From Microcaldota archaeon (GTDB taxonomy: Archaea > Micrarchaeota > Micrarchaeia > Micrarchaeales > Micrarchaeaceae): a stretch of DNA of 12,195 nucleotides. The notes beneath the pieces were generated by a model. The model saw nothing but the letters and a program-made list of their open reading frames with translations, did no database searches and was not told the DNA's origin. Where the stretch lies: assembly GCA_021812105.1 (NCBI GenBank), contig JAKAOQ010000017.1, positions 1 to 12,195 on the forward strand, given 5' to 3'. A program made the position numbers and the translations under genes. Positions 1 through 6,210 of this stretch are shown piece after piece; within the stretch, counting starts at the first letter, position 1, and the number at the start of each line of letters is the position of its first letter.

Positions 1-233
1 CCTGGCAGCACGTGAGCCGCAGCGTACATTACGCCACCCAGTACTACCAGCACTAGCCCGATTATGAACACTACCGTGTGAATTATTGTATATACATTAC
101 AAAGCGCGGTTGATATGGCGGTAGTTTGCGTAGACTGAGAAAAAGCCATGTTTGCTCCGAAGAACCCGAAAACGGTCAATATTAGCATCAGTCTGCTGAG
201 CACGTTGTAGGAAAACACGCTTGATATTCTCAT
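1..233 (-). CDS. Partial VirB2/TrbC-like (pilin-like) small membrane protein, N-terminal 77 residues
   Basis: An open frame runs from ATG at 233 on the minus strand to the left edge, so the C-terminus is missing. The ATG follows a GTGAT Shine-Dalgarno element (237-241) by three bases, and an AT-rich TATA-like box lies about 45 bp upstream. The first 33 residues look like a signal peptide: basic and polar start, hydrophobic stretch at about 14-30, then AFSQS as a plausible cleavage region. After a short polar segment with one Cys (residue 45) comes a hydrophobic helix, about 50-69, ending GGVMYAAAHVLP. A cleaved leader, a short loop and then a hydrophobic hairpin is the layout of VirB2/TrbC pilin-like proteins, and similar small proteins occur in DPANN archaea from memory. 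Family assignment is inference from layout; the second helix lies outside the window. It is divergent from thrS and shares no operon with any complete gene here. Confidence 0.6.
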   Translation of the reverse strand, partial: MRISSVFSYNVLSRLMLILTVFGFFGANMAFSQSTQTTAISTALCNVYTIIHTVVFIIGLVLVVLGGVMYAAAHVLP

Positions 234-273
234 TTTATCACTTTTAATCTCTATGTAGTTTCTACCTATTTGT

Positions 274-287
274 TTAAAAATATATCG
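274..287 (-). promoter_or_regulatory. Candidate TATA-box promoter of the pilin-like gene
   Basis: Read on the minus strand this is ATATATTTTTAAA, the most AT-rich block upstream of the ATG at 233. Its centre is about 48 bp from the start codon. With the usual archaeal TATA-to-start spacing of about 25 bp, transcription would begin near 254 and leave a leader of about 20 bases that includes the GTGAT ribosome site. Prediction from composition and spacing only. Confidence 0.4.
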
Positions 288-485
288 TTTTGAGGATAAA
301 TCGTGGTGTTTAGCGGCAGTTTTCAGCTGGTAGAACGCTAGCGATACAAGTAGCGCGGAGAAAAGCGACGGCTAAGCCTTTGAGATAAAACGGCCGGTAA
401 TACAAGCTGCCTTAACAGGATAGACGCAATAGCGCGAATAGGATTTAAACGCTTGTGTTGCCGTGCGCTCGCGTGTGCCTAGAGT

Positions 486-505
486 TATAGATAATCTATA
501 TATTC
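486..505 (+). promoter_or_regulatory. thrS promoter: TATA region overlapped by a perfect 7-bp inverted repeat
   Basis: The segment contains TATAGAT-A-ATCTATA at 486-500, a perfect inverted repeat with one central base, running straight into the TATA-like CTATATATTC at 496-505. A TATA centre near 500 predicts transcription starting around 525-528, giving a leader of only about 15 bases that still includes the GAGGTGA ribosome site before the TTG at 541. A dyad over the TATA box is a typical position for an archaeal repressor operator, but AT-rich DNA makes short palindromes common, so the operator role is tentative. Confidence 0.5.
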
Positions 506-528
506 TTTTATTACGCTCCTTTTAGAAA

Positions 529-535
529 GAGGTGA
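529..535 (+). promoter_or_regulatory. Ribosome binding site that decides the thrS start
   Basis: GAGGTGA at 529-535 matches the archaeal anti-Shine-Dalgarno well and lies five bases before TTG at 541. The upstream in-frame GTG at 532 is inside this element, so it cannot be the start served by it. This favours initiation at 541. Confidence 0.7.
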
Positions 536-540
536 AGGCT

Positions 541-2424
541 TTGAAGATACTGCAGCTTGACGTTGAAAACATAAACTACGAACTTATAAACCCAGAGGCC
601 AGCGTGTACGAGAAGAGCGACGAGAAGAAGGTATCCGTGGACGACGCGGTTGTGCTCCTCGTATCCGTTGAAAAGGGCGACAGCGAGAGCACGGCAGACA
701 AGGCCATAAACGAAGCACTGAAGTTCATGGAGACCGAGAAGAGGAAGACGATGCTTATCTACCCGTTCGCGCACCTCAGCGGAAACCTCGCGCCTCCGAA
801 AGACGCGATGAAGATTATAGACCATATGTACGAGGTCGCATCGAAGAGGTGCGACGCGAAGAAGGCGCCTTTCGGATGGAACAAGAAGTGGAACATCAGG
901 ATAAAGGGGCACCCGCTCGCGGAGCAGTCCAGGAGCTACGCTGATGTAGCCGATGAAAAATCCGCAGCGAAGGGCAAAGCGGAGAAGCACGAAGAGGTAT
1001 CGGAAGCGCTCAAGCAGGAGGAGAAGGTCGTATCAACGTGGTATATACTCACCCCCGAATCAAAGCTCGTCCCGGCGAAGGAGTTCGATTTCAAAGGCTA
1101 CGAAACGCTGAAGAAGTTCTCCGACTACGAGATCACGAAGGTCAGGAGCTACCAGCAGATACCTCCGCACGTGAAGCTTATGCAGAAGCTGCAGCTCGTT
1201 GACTACGAGCCGGGATCTGACGCAGGAAACATGCGCTTTTACCCGAACGGGCGCCTCATAAAGGGGCTGCTCGAGAGATACGTGACAAGCAGGGTGATAG
1301 ACTACGGAGCCGTAGAGGTCGAGACTCCGATAATGTACGATTACGAACACCCGGCGCTGAAGGAGTACCTGAACAGGTTCCCGTCGAGGCACTACATAGT
1401 AAAGTCCGACGACAAGGAGTTCTTCCTGAGGTTCTCTGCCGATTTCGGGCAGTTCCTGCTGATGAGGGACGCTACGGTATCGTACAAGCAGCTGCCGTTC
1501 AGGTTTTACGAGATAACTAGGTACAGCTTCAGGAGGGAGCTGAGCGGAGAGGTAACGGGGCTCAAGAGGCTCAGGGCGTTCACGATGCCGGACATGCACA
1601 CTCTATGCGCGGACATCGACCAGGCGAAAGAGGAGTTCAAGAAGCAGTTCAACTTCTGCATATCCGTGCTCGACGGCATAGGAATAAAGAAGGGCTCTTA
1701 CGAAGCTGCGGTGAGGTTCACCGAGGGTTTCTGGAAGGAAAACGGGAGCTTCGTTGAGGATCTGGTCAGGGAGTTCGGCAGGCCAGTGCTCATAGAGATG
1801 TGGAATTTCAGGTACGCCTACTTCGATCCCAAGTTCGAGTTCAACGTCGTAGACTCGATGAACAAGGCCACGGCGCTTTCTACGGTACAGATGGACCACG
1901 AGAACGGAAAGAGGTACAGCATGTCATATATAGACAGCGAAGGCAACAAAAGGTATCCGATAGTGCTGCACGACTCACCGAGCGGGGCGATAGAGAGAGT
2001 CATGTACGCTTTCCTGGAGAAGGCCGCGATGGACGAGAAGGAGGGCAAAACACCTTCGCTTCCGCTGTGGCTTTCTCCAACGCAGGTCAGGCTACTGCCG
2101 CTTTCTGAGAAGTACGTAGACGAATGCGTGCGCATAGCGGAATCGATGAACAAGAAGGGAGTGAGGGCGGACGTCGACGACACGGACACTACTCTCGACA
2201 AGAAGGTAAGGAACGCGGAGCAGAACTGGGTGCCGTACATCTGCGTCCTTGGAGAAAGGGAGGCGAAGTCGGGGAAGCTTGCGGTGAGAATCAGGGGCAC
2301 CAGGGCGCAGAAGGAGATGAGCATCGATGAGCTGAGCTCGGAAGCGCTCGGTATCGTAGGGGATATGCCGACTGCTCCGATGTCGCTGCCTATGCTGCTA
2401 TCGAAAAGGCCGACCTTCAGATGA
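541..2424 (+). CDS. thrS: Threonyl-tRNA synthetase, archaeal type with N-terminal editing domain
   Basis: It charges tRNA-Thr with threonine in the cytoplasm. The protein is 627 aa from TTG 541. That start gives the family N-terminus M-KILQLD and sits correctly behind GAGGTGA; a GTG at 532 would add three residues. Residues 1-135 are the archaeal editing domain that hydrolyses Ser-tRNA-Thr (YPFAHLS 74-80, KKAPFGWNK 107-115, KGHPLAE 122-128). A charged linker (135-165) follows. The class II catalytic core has motif 1 near 237-263 ending VEVETP, motif 2 around FRREL (330-334) leading to FTMPDMH, and motif 3 SGAIER with Arg486. The anticodon-binding domain starts near PLWLSPTQVRLLP and runs to the end. 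His353 and His477 fit two zinc ligands of the family (E. coli His385 and His511), but the position of the Cys ligand (E. coli Cys334) is Asp301. Identity is certain; the metal site is odd. Confidence 0.97.
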   Translation: MKILQLDVENINYELINPEASVYEKSDEKKVSVDDAVVLLVSVEKGDSESTADKAINEALKFMETEKRKTMLIYPFAHLSGNLAPPKDAMKIIDHMYEVASKRCDAKKAPFGWNKKWNIRIKGHPLAEQSRSYADVADEKSAAKGKAEKHEEVSEALKQEEKVVSTWYILTPESKLVPAKEFDFKGYETLKKFSDYEITKVRSYQQIPPHVKLMQKLQLVDYEPGSDAGNMRFYPNGRLIKGLLERYVTSRVIDYGAVEVETPIMYDYEHPALKEYLNRFPSRHYIVKSDDKEFFLRFSADFGQFLLMRDATVSYKQLPFRFYEITRYSFRRELSGEVTGLKRLRAFTMPDMHTLCADIDQAKEEFKKQFNFCISVLDGIGIKKGSYEAAVRFTEGFWKENGSFVEDLVREFGRPVLIEMWNFRYAYFDPKFEFNVVDSMNKATALSTVQMDHENGKRYSMSYIDSEGNKRYPIVLHDSPSGAIERVMYAFLEKAAMDEKEGKTPSLPLWLSPTQVRLLPLSEKYVDECVRIAESMNKKGVRADVDDTDTTLDKKVRNAEQNWVPYICVLGEREAKSGKLAVRIRGTRAQKEMSIDELSSEALGIVGDMPTAPMSLPMLLSKRPTFR

Positions 2425-2446
2425 TACGCTTAGAAGACGGATTGCG

Positions 2447-4366
2447 CTAGTTTGCTCTTGATACCGCTACCGGACACAGAACGAAGCCGCTCGCGCTGTA
2501 TATCATGCACCTAGCCGCGCTGAGGTTCTCGGCCTTTATGCTGATCCGCACGGTCGAGGTGTTGCGCAGAGCCAGCATGTTGTCGTTGATATCCCCGGTC
2601 GAGAAGGTGTAGTTTGGCTGCAGGGAGGGCGCGCCATTGACGGATAGCACGCCGCTACCGAAGAGCCCGAAAGATGAGACGTGGTAGGATTTCAGCATCA
2701 TGGCTTCGAGCAGCACGTGGAATGTCTCGTTAGCGCTTCCGCTACCAGCAGCCACGCTTACAGAGTAGGTGTTGTTCATTGGGCCTCCGATCGAGGCGTT
2801 GTAAAAATAGAATGGCACAGGACGCGGAGCGGCCACGTAGAATGAAAACACCACTACAAGCAGCGCAACCAGTGCTAACGATAACGGCGGGGCGGTTTCA
2901 CCGCGCGAGCGCAGAAAAACCATAAATCGATTTGCGCGTTCGTCGCTGCTGTTGTTGCCTATAAGCATCGTGGCGACCGTCAGGGTTACGAACAGGGTGA
3001 AGTATACCGCGAGCCCGTGATCTAGGAACATAAACGACAACAGGCTTAGCGGTCCAAGCAGGCGCTTCTTGTTGGTGAAGAGCATGACCGATACAGAGAC
3101 CGCAATCGCGGCGAAATACACTTTCGTAACCACGTGCTCCGGAACCCCGGAAGCGAGTATGTAGTATCCGAACAGGCCACCGGTCGGTATTATGGAGCCG
3201 CCTGCTGGAGCGAGCACGCCGCTAAAGAAAGCTCCGGAGTTCAGCATGATTGGATAGGCGTTTATCAATAGGAATGTGACGGCCGCGGTGAGCAGCACCG
3301 TGGCAGCGCGCCGGGAGCCGTTGTTGTTGAGTATATAGACGAAGAGCAGCAGGAGCGGGATCCACGCCAGCTGCTGCAGAGACGCAGCTATTCCGAACAG
3401 CACGCCGGCGTACCTGCTCTCGCTCTTCCAGAACAGGATTACCAGCAGCACGAATAAGAGCACCAGTGTCGGCGAGGTCAGGGTGTTGATCATGAACGGC
3501 ACTACCAGCGCCAGGCCGTAGATTAAAACCGAATCACGCCTTGGCTCGATGGATTTGAATAACGAAGCGAGAATGAGCGCCGCGAACACTCCGATTTCAA
3601 CAGGCAGTAGAAAATGTTCTACGGTGTGAATATTGAACAGGTAGTAGAAAGGCAGCGAAAGGATGTACAGCAGCGGATACTCGAGGCTGCCGACTATGCT
3701 GTTGTTGCTAGTTACCGTTGGAGCTGTAATGATTTTTGAAGTATAGGCGTTGTACACCTGCTGCGATATGCTCGTCGCGTACGGATTCCCGCCGGACACG
3801 AGCACCTCGAACGATTGTATGCCTATGAACGTCTCGTCGTTCAGAACGTAGTGTACGGCGCCGAGCGAAAAGAACAGTATTACTACCAGAACCGCCGCGG
3901 CCAGGAAAGAGTACGAGATCGCTGCTCCGTTCCTGACGTGCTTCGCGGACCCGATCCTGACGCCTATCGCGACCAATGAAAAAGATAGCAGGAACAGGAC
4001 AAATACTACGGTGTAGTCCATCAAGGCCTGTACGATTGGCATGGAAAAGTTGAGCTGGTGCAGCGCATACGATTGCGAAACCAGAACCGCAAGCATGAGC
4101 ACCAGTATAGCGGAGAGGAAAAAAGTGGGCCTGACAATCGGAAGTGATGCAAAAGCCCCATCGCGCTCGCGCGCGGAGCGCACGGTGTCGGATGAGAACG
4201 AGAACACGTATACGAAAGACGACGCGATGAACAGGGAGAAGACCAGCATCGCGGTTATTTCTATGAAGTTAGATACCGTCCCTATGCCGAGTATCCACGA
4301 GGCTTCGATGGAGAGCAGGACGGCGGATGCTATGAACAGGAGAGATCGCTTGTCCCTTTCTCGCAT
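2447..4366 (-). CDS. Multi-pass GT-C-like membrane glycosyltransferase with outside C-terminal domain
   Basis: A 639-aa integral membrane protein from ATG 4366 (MRERDKRS, basic, then the first helix). In-frame starts further upstream would place the start within or upstream of the TATA box at 4413-4421, so they are unlikely. Hydrophobic helices are visible at about 9-29, 33-56, 82-103, 116-137, 150-175, then many between 230 and 470, and a last one at about 494-512. After helix five comes NDETF (176-180), then SGGNPYA (191-197) and LEYPLLYILSLPF (228-240). An acidic pair in an outside loop followed by GGNPY and a YP-L-PF segment is the pattern of GT-C enzymes that use polyprenyl-phosphate sugars. 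Residues 513-639 form an outside, polar domain with six N-x-S/T sites. Specific substrate is unknown, and GT-C membership is inference from motif layout. It converges on thrS with a 22-bp gap. Confidence 0.65.
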   Translation of the reverse strand: MRERDKRSLLFIASAVLLSIEASWILGIGTVSNFIEITAMLVFSLFIASSFVYVFSFSSDTVRSARERDGAFASLPIVRPTFFLSAILVLMLAVLVSQSYALHQLNFSMPIVQALMDYTVVFVLFLLSFSLVAIGVRIGSAKHVRNGAAISYSFLAAAVLVVILFFSLGAVHYVLNDETFIGIQSFEVLVSGGNPYATSISQQVYNAYTSKIITAPTVTSNNSIVGSLEYPLLYILSLPFYYLFNIHTVEHFLLPVEIGVFAALILASLFKSIEPRRDSVLIYGLALVVPFMINTLTSPTLVLLFVLLVILFWKSESRYAGVLFGIAASLQQLAWIPLLLLFVYILNNNGSRRAATVLLTAAVTFLLINAYPIMLNSGAFFSGVLAPAGGSIIPTGGLFGYYILASGVPEHVVTKVYFAAIAVSVSVMLFTNKKRLLGPLSLLSFMFLDHGLAVYFTLFVTLTVATMLIGNNSSDERANRFMVFLRSRGETAPPLSLALVALLVVVFSFYVAAPRPVPFYFYNASIGGPMNNTYSVSVAAGSGSANETFHVLLEAMMLKSYHVSSFGLFGSGVLSVNGAPSLQPNYTFSTGDINDNMLALRNTSTVRISIKAENLSAARCMIYSASGFVLCPVAVSRAN

Positions 4367-4410
4367 TCGACCACGTATCACAGTTCCCGATATCTTCGCT
4401 TGCCAACCAA

Positions 4411-4423
4411 CTATTTTATACTT
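4411..4423 (-). promoter_or_regulatory. Candidate TATA promoter of the GT-C-like gene
   Basis: On the minus strand this reads AGTATAAAATAG, a near-ideal archaeal TATA box. With a spacing of about 25-27 bp, RNA would start near 4390, leaving about 24 bases before the ATG at 4366. This supports the shorter start for that gene. Seen in sequence; activity is predicted. Confidence 0.6.
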
Positions 4424-4434
4424 TGTGGAAACAA

Positions 4435-4502
4435 TTTTACTTAGTATTTCTAGGCATTTAGCCATTTAGCTATAGTTGTTGGGGGAAACCCGAAGAGGGT
4501 GC
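4435..4502 (+). promoter_or_regulatory. Upstream region of the carbamoyltransferase gene with weak TATA candidates and a ribosome site
   Basis: Two AT-rich candidates precede the plus-strand gene: TTTACTTAGTATTT around 4436-4449 and TTTAGCTATAG around 4465-4475. The first would give a leader of about 35 bases, the second a nearly leaderless message. CATTTAGC also occurs twice within 4453-4470. GAGGGTG (4495-4501) lies two bases before ATG 4504, an unusually short but possible Shine-Dalgarno distance. I cannot choose between the TATA candidates. Confidence 0.3.
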
Positions 4503-4503
4503 T

Positions 4504-6210
4504 ATGCGCATACTTGGAATTTGGGATGGGCACGAGTCAGGTGCGGCTCTTGTAGAGGACAAGAGGATAATCTACGCCGCGAACGAAGAGCGTTTCACTA
4601 GGAGGAAGATGGAGATAAAGTTCCCATACAACTCCATAAAGGCGGCGCTCGACTACGCCAAGATAGGACCCGGGGATATAGAGCACGTGGCGTACACGAC
4701 CACGGAGCTTACAAAGACGCTGGAGAGGATCATGCCCTACTCTAAGGAGTACTACTACCGCTTCAGGAGAAGGAAGATGCTGAAGCCGAGGTTTGAGAAC
4801 TTAAGGCACAACCTCAAGTACGCCATGACGACCATGGGCGTGGTCCCGGGATCCGGGAGCATAAGCAGCTACTACATATCCAAGGGGCTGAAGCACATGG
4901 GCTTCAAGAACTTCAAGCTGCACGTAGTTGAGCACCACGTCGCCCACGCTGCAACGGCCGCGTTCACTTCGGGATTCAACAACTCGCTGGTCATCACTGT
5001 AGACGGGCTAGGTGACGGAAAAAGCAGCAGCGTGAGCACGTTCAGCAAGGGGAATCTGGAGAGGCACTCGTTCAACAACGTCAGGAACTCCATAGGCATA
5101 TTCTACGAGCAGGTGACGAACATACTCGGAATGAGGGAGCTCGAGGATGAGGGTAAGATAATGGCTATGGCTGATTACTCCTACCCGTTCGAGTACGAGG
5201 AGAACAAGCTCAGGGACTTCTTCGCTGTGAGCGGGACTCATATAATGGCAAAATATGGGCCGCTCAAGCAGTTCGAGATGCTGCAGAGGATATCGTGGCA
5301 GACCCCGAGGGAGCAGTTCGCCTACATGGCGCAGCAGGTCCTCGAGAACGTGCTCAAGGAGTTCACGCAGAACGCCATAGACGAGCATGGGATAGGAGAC
5401 GTCGTGTTCGCGGGAGGCACGTTCTCCAACGTCAAGGCGAACATGGTGATAAGGAAGCTAGACGGGCTCAAGCACTGGTATGTGTTCCCGCACATGGGCG
5501 ACGGGGGGATGGCCCTTGGAGGGGCGCTCTACACCAACTACCAGCTCAACGGTATCTCTGGTTACGATTTCAACGCGTACCTCGGCGGCGAATACGGCGA
5601 GGAAGAAACGAAAGCGGAGCTTAAGAAGGATCCTGACGTTGTAGCACATAGCGAGGGCTTGAAGGAATCGGCGGTCCACGCTGCCGAGCTGATAGACAAG
5701 GGCAACTACCTATTCTGGTTCCAGGGCAGGATGGAGTACGGCCCGAGGGCTCTGGGCAACAGGAGCATACTGGCGCCCAGCGGGGACGAGAAGGTCAAGG
5801 ACAAGCTTAATCTTTACGTCACGAAGAGGGCGTGGTTCCAGCCTTTCGCCCCGTCGATGCTGGAGAGCGAGTGCGGAAGGCTTCTTGAGTACGATTCAAA
5901 GGGCGCGCCGAGGTACATGACCATGGCGTACGAGACGAAGAGTGACGTGGCGAGCAGGCTTAGCGCAGTTGTACACGTAGACGGGACAGCCAGGCCCCAG
6001 GCCGTAGGCGACGAGAACGCGCCGTACAGGGACCTGATAAGCCACGTGAGGAAGCTCTCCGGCTACGGCGTTGTACTCAACACCAGCTTCAACATACACG
6101 GAGAGCCAATAGTCATGAGCCCGTACGACGCAATAAAGACAATGAAGGCGACAAAGACGAAATACATGTTCATCAACGGCCTGTTCGTGGAGAACAAAAA
6201 GGGTATTTGA
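4504..6210 (+). CDS. O-carbamoyltransferase, NodU/CmcH/TobZ family
   Basis: A cytoplasmic enzyme of 568 aa, full length for the family, which makes carbamoyl-adenylate from carbamoyl phosphate and ATP and passes the carbamoyl group to a hydroxyl of an acceptor, usually a sugar or a natural product. The N-terminal Kae1/TsaD-like domain begins MRILGIWDGHESGAA with His10; EHHVAH gives His144 and His148 and VDGLGDG gives Asp167. The H-x3-H then D spacing equals that of the TobZ iron site (His114, His118, Asp137). FAGGTFSNVKAN and GDGGMALGGALY complete the nucleotide-binding fold. The C-terminal YrdC-like domain contains QGRMEYGPRALGNRS (407-421) and NTSFNIHGEPIV. All expected catalytic segments look intact. 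Its TGA overlaps the ATG of the next gene, a GT-C glycosyltransferase, so the acceptor may well be a sugar or lipid-linked sugar; that is inference. Confidence 0.93.
   Translation: MRILGIWDGHESGAALVEDKRIIYAANEERFTRRKMEIKFPYNSIKAALDYAKIGPGDIEHVAYTTTELTKTLERIMPYSKEYYYRFRRRKMLKPRFENLRHNLKYAMTTMGVVPGSGSISSYYISKGLKHMGFKNFKLHVVEHHVAHAATAAFTSGFNNSLVITVDGLGDGKSSSVSTFSKGNLERHSFNNVRNSIGIFYEQVTNILGMRELEDEGKIMAMADYSYPFEYEENKLRDFFAVSGTHIMAKYGPLKQFEMLQRISWQTPREQFAYMAQQVLENVLKEFTQNAIDEHGIGDVVFAGGTFSNVKANMVIRKLDGLKHWYVFPHMGDGGMALGGALYTNYQLNGISGYDFNAYLGGEYGEEETKAELKKDPDVVAHSEGLKESAVHAAELIDKGNYLFWFQGRMEYGPRALGNRSILAPSGDEKVKDKLNLYVTKRAWFQPFAPSMLESECGRLLEYDSKGAPRYMTMAYETKSDVASRLSAVVHVDGTARPQAVGDENAPYRDLISHVRKLSGYGVVLNTSFNIHGEPIVMSPYDAIKTMKATKTKYMFINGLFVENKKGI

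Larger units (their letters stand above)
234..540. other. Non-coding spacer between divergent pilin-like gene and thrS; possible structured RNA at 315-411
   Basis: No credible protein-coding frame is present. The ends hold the two promoters. The middle (about 301-480) is richer in GC than the promoter ends, and the left part can be folded: GGCAGTTT (315-322) can pair with AAGCTGCC (404-411) over eight base pairs including one G-U, enclosing a five-pair hairpin CGCTA (336-340) with TAGCG (351-355). Positions 319-336 look superficially like a tRNA D-arm (AGCTGGTAGA core), but there is no T-arm, no matching acceptor stem and no normal anticodon loop. I do not recognise RNase P, SRP, 5S or a box C/D signature. 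It may be a degenerate sequence or an unrecognised small RNA. Confidence 0.3.

Noticed and set aside
313..340. tRNA-like D-arm in the thrS spacer
   Set aside because: Not called as a tRNA: no T-arm with GTTCRA, no seven-pair acceptor stem ending at a discriminator base, and the following hairpin has a ten-base loop.
511..990. Open frame of 159 codons on the minus strand over thrS
   Set aside because: It is antisense to a certain gene and its protein is an Arg/Leu/Val-rich mirror of thrS codons without a recognisable domain.
1972..1974. Second Cys-to-Asp change in ThrRS next to His477
   Set aside because: Many archaeal enzymes as I recall have HCSPSG here, but this residue aligns with E. coli Arg512, which is not a zinc ligand, so it is noted only as accompanying variation.
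1818..2324. Open frame of 168 codons on the minus strand inside thrS
   Set aside because: Antisense to the ThrRS catalytic and anticodon-binding domains; no ribosome site or family motif; explained by codon bias of the real gene.
4041..4469. Open frame of 142 codons on the plus strand ahead of the carbamoyltransferase
   Set aside because: It covers the N-terminal helices of the minus-strand GT-C-like gene and both divergent promoters; composition is low in hydrophobic structure and there is no domain.
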